Positions 24,127 through 32,689 of a DNA stretch of 55,043 bases are shown piece after piece. The stretch is from Variovorax sp. KK3 (lineage in GTDB: Bacteria > Pseudomonadota > Gammaproteobacteria > Burkholderiales > Burkholderiaceae_C), in assembly GCF_001984055.1 (NCBI RefSeq), contig NZ_LYVO01000045.1, positions 1 through 55,043 on the forward strand, given 5' to 3'. The translations under genes and the position numbers were made by a program. Within the stretch, counting starts at the first letter, position 1. Each line of letters opens with the position of its first letter. The notes under the pieces were generated by a model, which saw nothing but the letters and a program-made list of their open reading frames with translations, did not search any database and was not told where the DNA came from.

Positions 24127-25101
24127 TCAGGCCGCGTGCTCAGGCCCGAAATGGTCGAAGGCCGTGAACGCCTGGGCGACGGTGGCCCCGGCTGCATCGA
24201 CGATGCGAAGGCCCGGCGCGGCTTCGATGCGGCCGATGCGCGCGACCGGCGTCGCGCTTCGGCGTCCGGCGTCCTGCACGGCCTCGGCCGCGGCAGACGG
24301 CGCCGTGAACAGCAGTTCGTAGTCGTCGCCGCCCGCCAATGCGCAGGTGCGGCGAACGGCCAGATCGAGCCCGGCGGCGCCATCGATCCCGATGAGCGCG
24401 CAGGCCGCGTCGGCATCGACCGTAGCGCCGACGCCGCTGGCGTCGAGGATGTGCCCCAGGTCGCCCACCAGGCCGTCGCTGAGGTCGACCGCCGCCGTCG
24501 CGATGCCGCGCAGCGCCTGCCCGAGTGCGACGCGCGGTTCGGGCTGCTCCATGCGGCGACGCGCCTGGGCGAAGCCATCGGCCGGCAGCGTGAGCGTGCC
24601 GCGGAACACTTCCAGCGCCAGGCGCGCATCGCCGAGCGTGCCGCTGGCCCACAGCTCGTCGCCCGGCCGGGCGCCCGAGCGCAGCAGCGCGGCGCCGGCC
24701 GGCACCTCGCCGAAAACGGTGATGCAGATGTTGAGCGGCCCGCGCGTGGTGTCGCCGCCCACCAGCTCGCAGCCGTGCGCATCGGCCAGCGCGAAGAGCC
24801 CGCGCGAAAAGCCTTCGAGCCACGCTTCGTCCACCGACGGCAAGGCCAGCGCCAGCGTGAAGGCCAGGGGCTTCGCGCCGCAGGCGGCCAGGTCGCTCAG
24901 GTTGACGGCCAGCGCCTTGTGGCCCAGGCGCGCGGGCTCGACGGTGGAGAGGAAGTGCCTGCCTTCGACCAGCATGTCCATCGACACCGCGAGCTGCATG
25001 CCCGGGGCCAGCGCGAGCAGTGCGCAGTCGTCGCCCACGCCCAGCGGAGAGCGGCGCGCGGGGCGCTTGAAATAACGCGCGATGAGGTCGAACTCGCCCA
25101 C
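24127..25101 (-). CDS. thiL: Thiamine-monophosphate kinase
   Basis: A 324-residue ThiL, which converts thiamine phosphate to thiamine diphosphate with ATP in the cytoplasm. Signature segments are GEFDLIARYF, GVGDDCALLALAPG, SMDMLVEGRHFL, GHKALAVNLSDLAACGAKP and ELVGGDTTRGPLNICITVFG. In the C-terminal half, DLSDGLVGDLGHI and AGGDDYELLFT are conserved. The length is normal for the family. It lies 16 bp after the ligase-like gene on the same strand, which may mean co-transcription. Confidence 0.95.
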   Translation of the reverse strand: MGEFDLIARYFKRPARRSPLGVGDDCALLALAPGMQLAVSMDMLVEGRHFLSTVEPARLGHKALAVNLSDLAACGAKPLAFTLALALPSVDEAWLEGFSRGLFALADAHGCELVGGDTTRGPLNICITVFGEVPAGAALLRSGARPGDELWASGTLGDARLALEVFRGTLTLPADGFAQARRRMEQPEPRVALGQALRGIATAAVDLSDGLVGDLGHILDASGVGATVDADAACALIGIDGAAGLDLAVRRTCALAGGDDYELLFTAPSAAAEAVQDAGRRSATPVARIGRIEAAPGLRIVDAAGATVAQAFTAFDHFGPEHAA

Positions 25102-25117
25102 GTCTGGCCTCGCAGGA

Positions 25118-26314
25118 TCAGCCGTGCCGGAAGCGCATGGCCGACTGCCGCACGACCTCGGCGAGCAGCCTTTCCTTGGCCTGCCGCTCGCGCAGCCAGC
25201 GTGCGTCGTTGCGGTTGGCCTCCACGCTGGTGCGCAGCAGCGACAAGGCCTCGGTGGCGTCGAGCGCCTCGCTGTGCCATTCGAGCTGGGTCATGGTCAT
25301 CAGGATGTGGTCGCGCAGCGGCATGTGGCTGCCGCTGGCAGGGTCGACGTACAGCGCGTCCAGGCCGAAGCGGCAGGCCTGGAAGCGGTTGTAGGTGTAG
25401 ACCAGGTAGTCGTCTTCGCTGGGCGTGAAGGGCTGCTCCTGAAGAAACCAGGCGGCCAGCGACTGCACGTAGCCGGCCAGCGCCGCGGCGCGCTCCACCG
25501 ACAGCGGCGTGTCGAACACGCGGATCTCGATGGTGCCGAACTCGGGCTTGGGGCGGATGTCCCAGTAGAAGTCTTTCATGCTGCGCACGACGCCGGTGCG
25601 GGTCATGCGCTCGAAGTAGTTGCCGAACTCTTTCCACGACAGCGTGAACGGCGCGCGGCCCGACAGCGGAAACGCGAACACCGAGTTGAGCCGCGCGGAG
25701 TCGAACTGCGTGTCTTGTCCCTGCACAAAGGGCGACGAGGCCGACAGCGCGATGAAGTGCGGGATGTAGCGCGACATGCGGTGCAGCATGAGCAGCGCTC
25801 CGTCGGCATCGGGGCAGCCGATGTGCACGTGCTGGCCGAAGATGGTGAACTGCTTCGACAGGTAGCCGTAGAGCTCCGAGAGTTCACGGAAGCGCGGCTT
25901 GTCGTAGATGCGCCGCTCGTGCCACTGCTGAAAGGCATGCGTGCCGCCGCCCACCACCGCGATGTTGAGCTTGTCGGCGTTCTTCACCAGCGCGTCGCGA
26001 ATGGGCGAGAGCTGTGCCACCACGTCCTTGGCCGAGTGGCAGATGTCGGTCGAGATCTCGATCATGCTCGAGGTCATCTCGGGCACGACGCTGCCGGGCA
26101 GCGGGGTCAGGGCCATCAGGCGCAGCATGTCCTCGGCATAGGGCGCGAGGTCGTAGTCGTGCGTGTTGACGAGTTGCAGTTCGAGTTCGACGCCCAGCGA
26201 CAGGGCCACCGACTTGTTGAAGGGCTCCAGCGGCACCACGCGGCTGTCGGGGCCGGACACGGCCGGCGGCGGCACGGCCGATGGGGGCAGGGGAGTGCGA
26301 GACGACAGGCTCAT
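25118..26314 (-). CDS. YbdK-type carboxylate-amine ligase (GCS2 family)
   Basis: A 398-residue member of the glutamate-cysteine ligase 2 family (YbdK/COG2170). The catalytic N-terminal part is VALSLGVELELQLVN. Other conserved stretches are VPEMTSSMIEISTDIC, QFTIFGQHVHIGCPDA, PFVQGQDTQFDSAR, IRPKPEFGTIEIRVFDTP and YTYNRFQACRFGLDA. E. coli YbdK has weak gamma-glutamylcysteine synthetase activity, but the physiological product is not settled. The start at 26314 overlaps the antiporter stop by ATGA; the longer open frame upstream is antiporter DNA in another frame. Confidence 0.9.
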   Translation of the reverse strand: MSLSSRTPLPPSAVPPPAVSGPDSRVVPLEPFNKSVALSLGVELELQLVNTHDYDLAPYAEDMLRLMALTPLPGSVVPEMTSSMIEISTDICHSAKDVVAQLSPIRDALVKNADKLNIAVVGGGTHAFQQWHERRIYDKPRFRELSELYGYLSKQFTIFGQHVHIGCPDADGALLMLHRMSRYIPHFIALSASSPFVQGQDTQFDSARLNSVFAFPLSGRAPFTLSWKEFGNYFERMTRTGVVRSMKDFYWDIRPKPEFGTIEIRVFDTPLSVERAAALAGYVQSLAAWFLQEQPFTPSEDDYLVYTYNRFQACRFGLDALYVDPASGSHMPLRDHILMTMTQLEWHSEALDATEALSLLRTSVEANRNDARWLRERQAKERLLAEVVRQSAMRFRHG

Positions 26315-27579
26315 CGTTGCGTGTCCTCCGGAATGCGGAAGGCCTCGGGGGTCCAGGGCCTGGAGCTTTCGCCGGCACCATGGATGGCCACGGTGGCGAG
26401 CACCGCGCCGAGGATCTCCATCAACAAGATGGCGGGCAGCGCGATCTGCGTGATCATCGCGCCCAGCAAGGGCGAGGCGGTGACGAAGCCGGAGGTGATC
26501 AGCAGGGCGATGGACGACAGCGGCGCCATCGCGCAGCCCAGCCACAAGGCCTGCCGCCAGCTCGCGCCGCTGCCGGGGTTGGCGATGGCCACGCCGGCGA
26601 TCTTGGCTACGGTGCGCACGGCGATCACCGCCAGCACCACGCTCGCGATCGGCAAACTCCAGTCGGCTTGCGCGGCCACCACCGACACCAGCACGAACAT
26701 CAGCATCGTCAGCAAGGAAGCGGCCGTGCCCAGCTGGCGCGGCCACACCCAGGGCTTGGGATGCAGTGCCTTGAGCAGCAGGCCGCCGATCAGCGCAGCC
26801 AGCGGCGCCGAGCCGCCGAAGTGCGCGGCGATGGCGGCACCGGCCGCGATGATCGACAGCAGCAGGATCGAGGTGTTCTCGCTGGTCGGGCTCATCACGC
26901 GCAGCGCGGAGCGCAGCCCCAGTGACATCAGCGCGCCCACCACGAAAGACATGCCCAGCACCACCGCCACCGGGTAGAGCTTCTGGAACAGGCCGAGCGG
27001 CGCATGCTCGATCAGCCCGGCCTGCGCGTAGCCCAGCGTGAGCGCATAGAAGGTGTTGAGCGTGGCGAGCGTCATGGCGCGCTCGGTCACCGGGCCCGAG
27101 CCGCGGGTGTCGATCACCACGCGCATCAGCACCGCCGGCGAGGCGACGATGGCCATCAGCGCGATCGGGTTGGCCACCGGATCGGGCACGTCCATCCAGT
27201 GCAGGATCCAGAACACGCCGAAGTAGGTGAGCGTGGCCTCGAGCAGGCTCTGCACCAGCACCATCGGGTTGTGACGGAACCAGCGCAGCGGCAGCCGGCC
27301 GCCGGCCTCGAAGAGCACGATGGCCACGCCCAGTTCGAGCAAGAACAGGCTGATGCCCTGCAGCGGCCAGATCACGCCCTCGAAGCCGGCCAGGCCGACC
27401 ACGGTGCCGACCATGGAATAGCCCACCACCTTGGGCATGCCCGCGTAGCGCTGCACCAGGTGGCCGGCCGCCGCGGCCGCGGCCAGCAGCAGCGACCACA
27501 GCACGATCGGCAGGCCCGCCGAGGGCCGCACCCACTCGGACCAGAAGCCCAGCAGGTCGTTGGTTATGAAGGAGCTCAT
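26311..27579 (-). CDS. Cation:proton antiporter (CPA2/Kef-type)
   Basis: A 422-residue inner-membrane antiporter with about eleven to twelve hydrophobic segments, from GLPIVLWSLLLAAAAAAGHLV to LPAILLMEILGAVLATVAI. Family landmarks include VVGYSMVGTVVGLAGF and GISLFLLELGVAIVLFEAGGRLPLR in the first half. Only the membrane domain is present; there is no TrkA-N or KTN domain at the C-terminus. The exchanged ions (K+/H+ or Na+/H+) are unknown. The start is the ATG at 27579 (MSSFITNDLLGFW) rather than the upstream in-frame ATG at 27642, because the extra residues look non-coding. It is translationally coupled to the ligase-like gene. Confidence 0.9.
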   Translation of the reverse strand: MSSFITNDLLGFWSEWVRPSAGLPIVLWSLLLAAAAAAGHLVQRYAGMPKVVGYSMVGTVVGLAGFEGVIWPLQGISLFLLELGVAIVLFEAGGRLPLRWFRHNPMVLVQSLLEATLTYFGVFWILHWMDVPDPVANPIALMAIVASPAVLMRVVIDTRGSGPVTERAMTLATLNTFYALTLGYAQAGLIEHAPLGLFQKLYPVAVVLGMSFVVGALMSLGLRSALRVMSPTSENTSILLLSIIAAGAAIAAHFGGSAPLAALIGGLLLKALHPKPWVWPRQLGTAASLLTMLMFVLVSVVAAQADWSLPIASVVLAVIAVRTVAKIAGVAIANPGSGASWRQALWLGCAMAPLSSIALLITSGFVTASPLLGAMITQIALPAILLMEILGAVLATVAIHGAGESSRPWTPEAFRIPEDTQR

Positions 27580-27676
27580 CGGCCAATCAATACAAGTGAC
27601 GCGTGCGCCCGCCGGGGGCGCCGCGAGTCGAGCTGAGCGCACAGGGCGTTCATGGCTCGAGAAAAGTGAAATACGT

Positions 27677-28072
27677 TCAGTGCAGCACGCGCGAGACGGG
27701 CGTGCCGCCCGTGTCGGCTTCCAGCACGAACAGGGGAATCGCGACGTCGAAGCGGTCGCCGTGCTCTGTCACGAAGAAGTAGCTCCCGTGCATGGTACCG
27801 CTGGGCGCCTGCAGGCGGCAGCCGCTGGTGTAGCGGAAGGACTGCCCCGGCGCCAGCAGCGGCTGCTGGCCGATCACGCCGAGGCCCTTGACCTTCTGCG
27901 TCTTGCCCGACGCGTCGTTGATGAGCCACGCCCGCGAGATCAGCTGCGCGGCCACCGGGCCGTTGTTGGTCACGGTGATCGTGTAGGCGAAGGTGTACAC
28001 ACGCTCCTCTGGCGAGGACTGGTCGGCCAGGTAGCGCGGCTCTGCCTTGATGTGGATCGGGTGGCTGGGCAT
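27677..28072 (-). CDS. apaG: ApaG/CorD protein
   Basis: A 131-residue single-domain protein of the ApaG (DUF525) fold. Its sequence includes RVYTFAYTITVTNNGPVAAQLISRAWLIND, GVIGQQPLLAPGQSFRYTSGCRL, PSGTMHGSYFFV and FDVAIPLFVLE. ApaG is linked to Co2+/Mg2+ homeostasis in enterobacteria; the biochemical role is not established. It is divergent from rpe, with 53 bp between the starts. Confidence 0.95.
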   Translation of the reverse strand: MPSHPIHIKAEPRYLADQSSPEERVYTFAYTITVTNNGPVAAQLISRAWLINDASGKTQKVKGLGVIGQQPLLAPGQSFRYTSGCRLQAPSGTMHGSYFFVTEHGDRFDVAIPLFVLEADTGGTPVSRVLH

Positions 28073-28125
28073 GGGGGGCCGATGTTAACAACTGCCGAAG
28101 GAGGGCCTGCGACAATCCGCCCACC

Positions 28126-28815
28126 ATGAGCAGCAGCCCCACATTCCGCATCGCGCCGTCCATCCTGTCGGCCGACTTCGCCCGCCTGGGCGCCGAGGTC
28201 GGCGACGTGATCGCCGCCGGCGCCGACTGGATCCATTTCGACGTGATGGACAACCACTACGTGCCCAACCTCACCTTCGGGCCGATGGTGTGCCAGGCAC
28301 TCAAGCCCCACGCGAAGAAGCCCGACGGCACGGCGGTGCCGATCGACGTGCACCTGATGATCGAGCCGGTCGATGCGCTGGCAGCAGCCTTCGCCCAGGC
28401 CGGCGCCGACTACATCAGCTTCCACCCCGACGCCTCGCCGCACACCCACCGCAGCATCCAGGCCATTCGGGCCGCCGGCTGCAAGCCGGGCCTGGTATTC
28501 AACCCGGGCGCGGGGCTCGAGCCGCTGGACTGGGCGATCGACGACATCGACCTCATCCTGATCATGAGCGTCAACCCCGGCTTCGGCGGCCAGAGCTTCA
28601 TCGATTCGGCGCTGCGCAAGATCGAGCATGCGCGCAAGCGCATCGAGGCCAGCGGCCGTGACATCCGGCTCGAAGTGGATGGCGGCATCAAAGCCGACAA
28701 CATCGCGCGCGTGGCCAGCGCCGGCGCCGACACCTTTGTCGCGGGCAGCGCGATCTTCAATGCCAAGGACTATGCGGGCGTGATCTCGCAGATGCGCGCG
28801 CAGCTCGCCGGCTGA
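28126..28815 (+). CDS. rpe: Ribulose-phosphate 3-epimerase
   Basis: A 229-residue TIM-barrel enzyme interconverting ribulose-5-phosphate and xylulose-5-phosphate in the pentose phosphate pathway. Conserved parts are IAPSILSADFARLG, WIHFDVMDNHYVPNLTFGP, DVHLMIEP, YISFHPDAS, LIMSVNPGFGGQSFID and LEVDGGIKADN, giving the metal-binding His and Asp residues. The length is normal. The stop codon lies inside a 14-bp tandem duplication. Confidence 0.97.
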   Translation: MSSSPTFRIAPSILSADFARLGAEVGDVIAAGADWIHFDVMDNHYVPNLTFGPMVCQALKPHAKKPDGTAVPIDVHLMIEPVDALAAAFAQAGADYISFHPDASPHTHRSIQAIRAAGCKPGLVFNPGAGLEPLDWAIDDIDLILIMSVNPGFGGQSFIDSALRKIEHARKRIEASGRDIRLEVDGGIKADNIARVASAGADTFVAGSAIFNAKDYAGVISQMRAQLAG

Positions 28816-28840
28816 CCTTCAGCGCTTGACCCTCAGCGCT
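28813..28840. repeat. 14-bp tandem duplication across the rpe 3' end
   Basis: TGACCTTCAGCGCT (28813-28826) is followed directly by TGACCCTCAGCGCT (28827-28840), with one mismatch, and then by the first seven bases TGACCTT again. The first copy contains the rpe stop; the second carries the stop of the convergent small gene. Confidence 0.8.
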
Positions 28841-29096
28841 TGACCTTCTCGTTGTAGACCCGGTCGGCCACCGGGCCGCGGTCGGTGTCGACCACGCCGC
28901 GCTCGACGTCTTCCATGCCCTTGCGGCCCAGTTCGGACGATCCGCCCTGGTTCTCCTGGCTGTCGGACGACTGGTCGTGCTCGTGCGGCAGGCGCGGCGC
29001 CGATTCGCCGCCCTGGCCAACCTTGGTGTCGCCTCCGCCTGCGTCCTTCAGCGGATCGGCCTTGCCGGCGTCGTCTGCGGTCTTCCTGGTGCTCAT
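28833..29096 (-). CDS. Small hydrophilic hypothetical protein
   Basis: An 87-residue very hydrophilic protein (STRKTADDAGKADPLKDAGG..., ending YNEKVKR) without hydrophobic core, signal peptide or Cys. It is rich in Gly, Asp, Glu, Lys and Ser and probably disordered, in the style of small stress or hydration proteins. Codon use fits the neighbourhood. The start at 29096 follows AAGGAGCACCCG, a good ribosome-binding site. It is convergent with rpe. I do not recognise the family. Confidence 0.72.
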   Translation of the reverse strand: MSTRKTADDAGKADPLKDAGGGDTKVGQGGESAPRLPHEHDQSSDSQENQGGSSELGRKGMEDVERGVVDTDRGPVADRVYNEKVKR

Positions 29097-29189
29097 CGGG
29101 TGCTCCTTGTCATCGTCGACCGGTGTCGCATACCACGGCGAAAAACCCGGTAGGACCGGCCTGTGCCGCCCTGTAGGATGTGCAGCGAG

Positions 29190-30188
29190 ATGAGCGACAC
29201 GCAGCAGCCCCACCCCCTTCGCGACACCCTGCGCTCCCATACCTTCGCATCGCTCGAGCCCGGCCCCCGGCTCATCGTGCTGGGCGGCGTGCACGGCGAC
29301 GAGGTCTGCGGCACCGCGGGCATCGAGCGCACGCTGGCCGAACTCGACAGCGGCGCGCTCACCCTGCTGCGCGGTCGGCTCACGCTGGTTCCCGTGGCCA
29401 ACCCGCTGGCCCGCCGCCTGATGCGGCGCGAGGGCGAGCGGAATCTCAACCGCCTTTTCCAGCCCACGCCCGCGGGCGAGCAACCGGCCGACTACGAGGC
29501 CCGCATCACCGACCTGCTGTGTCCGCTGCTCGATGCACACGACGTGCTGCTGGACCTGCATTCGTTTCAGAGCGCCGGCGACGCCTTCGCCATGATCGGC
29601 CCGCGCGACAACCGCGGCACGCTCGAGCCCTTCGCCCGCGCATTCGAGGAAGGCCAGCTCGCGCTGCACCTCGGCACGTCGCGCGTGGTCGAAGGCTGGC
29701 TCGACATCTACGCGGCCGGCCTGGCCCAGCGCGCCGGCGGCAAGCCTGCAGACGACCGCGCCATCGCCTTCGGCTGGGGCACCAACGAATACATGCGCAG
29801 CCGTGGTGGCTACGGTGTCACGCTCGAATGCGGGCAGCACCAGGACCCGGCCGCGCCCGAGGTCGCGCACCGCGCCATCCTGGCCGCCTTGCGCCTGCTG
29901 GGCATGATCGCCGTCGAGCCGCAGACGCAACCGCAGGAGCCGCCCGCGCTGCTGCGCCTGGTCAGCGTGACCGACCGCGACGGCGAAGGCGACCGGTTCG
30001 TGCGCGAGTGGGCCACCTTCGACCCGGTGTCGCGTGGCGAGCCCATCGGCCTGCGGGCGGATGGCCGCGTGCTGGCGGCCGAGCGCGACGGCTTCATCGT
30101 GTTCCCCAACTCGACCGCGCTGCCGGGCACCGAGTGGTTCTACTTCGCGGTCGCCAGCGAGCGCGACTTGCGCCGGCCTGCCGCCTGA
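29190..30188 (+). CDS. Succinylglutamate desuccinylase/aspartoacylase-family zinc hydrolase
   Basis: A 332-residue zinc carboxypeptidase-fold deacylase. The metal motif is HGDE in LIVLGGVHGDEVCGTAG, the third zinc ligand is His in LLDLHSFQSAGD, and GYGVTLECGQH provides the catalytic Glu region. The C-terminal part (about 240-332) is a small beta domain. The substrate class (N-acyl amino acid) is family knowledge; the specific one is unknown. ATG 29190 is chosen over upstream ATG 29163 because GTAGGATG and AGCGAG lie just before it. Confidence 0.87.
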   Translation: MSDTQQPHPLRDTLRSHTFASLEPGPRLIVLGGVHGDEVCGTAGIERTLAELDSGALTLLRGRLTLVPVANPLARRLMRREGERNLNRLFQPTPAGEQPADYEARITDLLCPLLDAHDVLLDLHSFQSAGDAFAMIGPRDNRGTLEPFARAFEEGQLALHLGTSRVVEGWLDIYAAGLAQRAGGKPADDRAIAFGWGTNEYMRSRGGYGVTLECGQHQDPAAPEVAHRAILAALRLLGMIAVEPQTQPQEPPALLRLVSVTDRDGEGDRFVREWATFDPVSRGEPIGLRADGRVLAAERDGFIVFPNSTALPGTEWFYFAVASERDLRRPAA

Positions 30189-30215
30189 GGGCAAGCAATC
30201 GGGTGGCCAGCGCCA

Positions 30216-30239
30216 CTCCCAAATTCCTCCGCATTCGGC
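30216..30239 (+). repeat. Shared upstream motif, copy 1
   Basis: CTCCCAAATTCCTCCGCATT and the following CGGC lie 67 bp ahead of the gene at 30306. The pattern CTCCC-nn-nTTCCTnCGnnTT recurs upstream of two further genes in the next 1.1 kb, with CAT about 10 bp later each time. Confidence 0.55.
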
Positions 30240-30305
30240 GGCCAGCATGAGGCGATGGATCGCAGCGTCGATCCATCCTTCATCCACTCCACCGGAGGAA
30301 TCGAC

Positions 30306-30923
30306 ATGGCACCCCTGTCCCATCTGCTGGCCGTCCTCGGCCTGAGCGCAACGCCTTCCCTCGCACGCAGACCCCGCGAGCCTCTCGCGATGGCCTCGCG
30401 CGCCGAGCCGCTCGAACGCCGCTGGCTCGACCTTCGTGCACTGCTCGAAGACATGCCCGCTTCCTGCGGCGCCTCGCTGCGCGCGGCCGGCATCGCGCTC
30501 GAGCATCGTCTGCCCGAAGTGGCGCTCGGCGTCTGGGCCGACCCGCGCGAACTCAAGCTGACCTTGGGCCACATCGTCCGCCTGGCCTGCGACGCCATGC
30601 CGCGCGGCGGCGTGTTGAAAACCTTCGCGCGGCGCGAGAACGATCAGGCCGTGGTCAGCTTCATGGACTCCAGCCTCGCGTCGGGCCGACAACCGATGCT
30701 GGCCACGCTGTACCAACGCTTGTTCATCGCGCGCGCGGTCCCCATTGCCAAAGACGAAGAAGTGTTGCGCGAGGGCGCCCTGTGCTCGCGCCGCATCGTC
30801 GATGCGCTGGGCGGGCGGCTGTATGCGGCGCCCTCGGCGCTGGGCGGCATGGGGCTGACCCTGCGCATGCCGCTGGTGCAGGCACGCGAGGGCGTCGGCG
30901 CCAGGCCAGGCCTGGCGCCATGA
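30306..30923 (+). CDS. Orphan HATPase-like (histidine-kinase ATPase fold) protein
   Basis: A 205-residue protein. Residues about 40-200 resemble the ATP-binding half of a sensor kinase without the HisKA/phosphoacceptor part: ALGVWADPRELKLTLGHIVRLACDAMPRGGVLKTF recalls the N-box region (normally D..RL.Q.L.NLL.NA), and GGMGLTLRMPL recalls the last strand. Key N-box Asn and G-box residues are absent or degenerate, so ATP binding is doubtful. A strong ribosome-binding site (CCGGAGGAATCGAC) sets the start at 30306. It overlaps the next small gene by ATGA. Function unknown. Confidence 0.7.
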   Translation: MAPLSHLLAVLGLSATPSLARRPREPLAMASRAEPLERRWLDLRALLEDMPASCGASLRAAGIALEHRLPEVALGVWADPRELKLTLGHIVRLACDAMPRGGVLKTFARRENDQAVVSFMDSSLASGRQPMLATLYQRLFIARAVPIAKDEEVLREGALCSRRIVDALGGRLYAAPSALGGMGLTLRMPLVQAREGVGARPGLAP

Positions 30924-31300
30924 GCGGACGGGAAGCGGATGCCGCTCGCCGGGGCGACTCCCGTACCGGCTCCCAGATTCCTACGAATTCGGCCTCCATC
31001 ATCGGCCGGATGGCGATCACACTGCACGACCCCGATCCTTTGCTGCCGCCCCGCCTGCCCGCGGTCGCCGTGGTGCCGCGCACGCGCACCGCGTCCTTCC
31101 GCGCCGTCGGCGCGATCGGCGCATTGCTGGTCACGCCGCCGGCCGTGTTCGGCCTGCTGCAAGCCGTGGACCCGGAGTCCGACCTCGGCCTGCGCGATGC
31201 TTTCGAACGGGGCCTGATGGCCGCCAGCGTGCTATTCATGCTGGTGCTGCACGTGTGGGCGCTGGTGCTGCTGCTGCGCGAATCGCGCGCGCAGCGTTGA
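30920..31300 (+). CDS. Small two-helix membrane protein
   Basis: A 126-residue product if ATG 30920 is used (overlapping the previous stop as ATGA), or 96 residues from ATG 31010, which has a shared motif just upstream. Two hydrophobic segments are clear: FRAVGAIGALLVTPPAVFGLLQAV and GLMAASVLFMLVLHVWALVLLL. The first 30 residues of the long form look unstructured, so the shorter form is plausible. I do not recognise the family. Confidence 0.65.
   Translation: MSGREADAARRGDSRTGSQIPTNSASIIGRMAITLHDPDPLLPPRLPAVAVVPRTRTASFRAVGAIGALLVTPPAVFGLLQAVDPESDLGLRDAFERGLMAASVLFMLVLHVWALVLLLRESRAQR
30970..30993 (+). repeat. Shared upstream motif, copy 2
   Basis: CTCCCAGATTCCTACGAATT and the following CGGC match copy 1 at 20 of 24 positions. 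They lie 16 bp before ATG 31010, inside the long form of the small membrane-protein gene. Confidence 0.55.
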
Positions 31301-31333
31301 TGCATCGGCGGCGCCCTTCGCCACCACGGGCTG

Positions 31334-31356
31334 CTCCCCATTTCCTCCGCTTTTGA
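31334..31356 (+). repeat. Shared upstream motif, copy 3
   Basis: CTCCCCATTTCCTCCGCTTT and the following TGA resemble copies 1 and 2 and lie about 90 bp ahead of the porin gene. The second half is less conserved. Confidence 0.5.
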
Positions 31357-31447
31357 TGTCGAACATGACAGTGCCGCTCCACTTGGAGCGGTGGCGCGAT
31401 GCGGCTTCCGGCTCCATCGCACCTGCCTTGAAACCGGAGCAATCTGA

Positions 31448-32614
31448 ATGAAGAAATCCTTTCCGGCCCTCGCGGCCTTCGCGGCTCTCGCCGCCGGCCC
31501 GGCCTTCGCCCAATCGTCCGTCACGCTGTTCGGCGTGGTGGACGCGGGCGTGAGCTACCAGTCGGCGACCTCGCGCGATGCCGTGACCGGCCTGAGCAGC
31601 AAGCAGAGCCGCTGGAGCCTGTCGAACTCGGGCTACGCCTCGAGCCGCATCGGCTTCCGCGGCACCGAAGACCTGGGCGGCGGCCTGGCCGCGAGCTTCT
31701 GGCTCGAAGCGCCCATCAGCAACGACGACGGCGCGACCGGCATCGGCAGCTTCGACCGGCGCTCGACGGTGAGCCTGTCGGGCGGCTTCGGCGAACTGAG
31801 GCTGGGCCGCGACTACACGCCCACCTACTGGAACGACACGGTGTTCGACCCCTTCGGCACCAACGGCTCGGGCGCCAACGAGATCAGCTCGGTGGGCGCG
31901 AGCAGCAGCCTGGCGAACACGAACTACGCACGCGCCAGCAACTCGGTCGGCTATTTCCTGCCGTCGAACCTCGGCGGCTTCTATGGTCAGTTGCAATACA
32001 GCCTGCACGAGAACACCGACACCAGCGTCTCGGCCGGCACCGCGACGTTCAACAGCCGCGCAGGCCGCTCCGTCGGCGGCCGGTTCGGCTGGGCCAACGG
32101 CCCGCTCGACGTCGCCGTGTCGCTCGGCGAGAGCCTCGCGGTGGACGACGGCACGCTCACGCGCAAGGTGCGCACCGCCAACCTGGGCGCTTCCTACGAT
32201 TTCGGGCCGGTCAAGCTCTTCGGTGAAGTTTCGAGCGTGCGCAACGGTTTCGAGACCGCGTTCGCATCCACCCGCGACCGCTATGACGGCTACCTGCTCG
32301 GCGCGACCGTGCCGGTGGGCGCGGGGCTGATCCGCGCCTCGTATTCCACGGTGCGCTACGACGAGGGCGTGGCCGGCCTGGTGGGGCAAGACCCGCGCGT
32401 GCAGAAGCTCGCGCTCGGCTACGTGCACAACCTGTCGAAGCGCACGGCGCTCTACGCCACCGTCGCACGCGTCAACAACCGCAACGACGCGGCCTACTCC
32501 GGCAGCCTGAGTTCGGCCATCACCACGGGCTATGCCGGCAACGGCGTCGGCTTCGGCGCGGGCCTGCCGCGCTCTTCCACCGGCTATGACTTCGGCATCC
32601 GCCACGCCTTCTGA
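31448..32614 (+). CDS. Gram-negative diffuse porin (Omp32/OmpC-like)
   Basis: A 388-residue outer-membrane porin with a signal peptide (MKKSFPALAAFAALAAGPAFA) and a mature N-terminus QSSVTLFGVVDAGVSY typical of betaproteobacterial porins. Repeated amphipathic strands and a final IRHAF, with C-terminal Phe for BAM recognition, support the call. SSRIGFRGTEDLGGGLAASFWLE is the conserved second-strand region. The TAG-free 108-bp leader carries copy 3 of the shared motif. A GC-rich inverted repeat (GGCCGCCGCAGCGGCGGCC, about 32622-32640) follows the stop but has no T-run. Confidence 0.95.
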   Translation: MKKSFPALAAFAALAAGPAFAQSSVTLFGVVDAGVSYQSATSRDAVTGLSSKQSRWSLSNSGYASSRIGFRGTEDLGGGLAASFWLEAPISNDDGATGIGSFDRRSTVSLSGGFGELRLGRDYTPTYWNDTVFDPFGTNGSGANEISSVGASSSLANTNYARASNSVGYFLPSNLGGFYGQLQYSLHENTDTSVSAGTATFNSRAGRSVGGRFGWANGPLDVAVSLGESLAVDDGTLTRKVRTANLGASYDFGPVKLFGEVSSVRNGFETAFASTRDRYDGYLLGATVPVGAGLIRASYSTVRYDEGVAGLVGQDPRVQKLALGYVHNLSKRTALYATVARVNNRNDAAYSGSLSSAITTGYAGNGVGFGAGLPRSSTGYDFGIRHAF

Positions 32615-32689
32615 TCGGCCGGCCGCCGCAGCGGCGGCCGCGGGGCCGTGACGGCAGAATGCCGCCATGCGCCCCACGTGCCGCCGACG

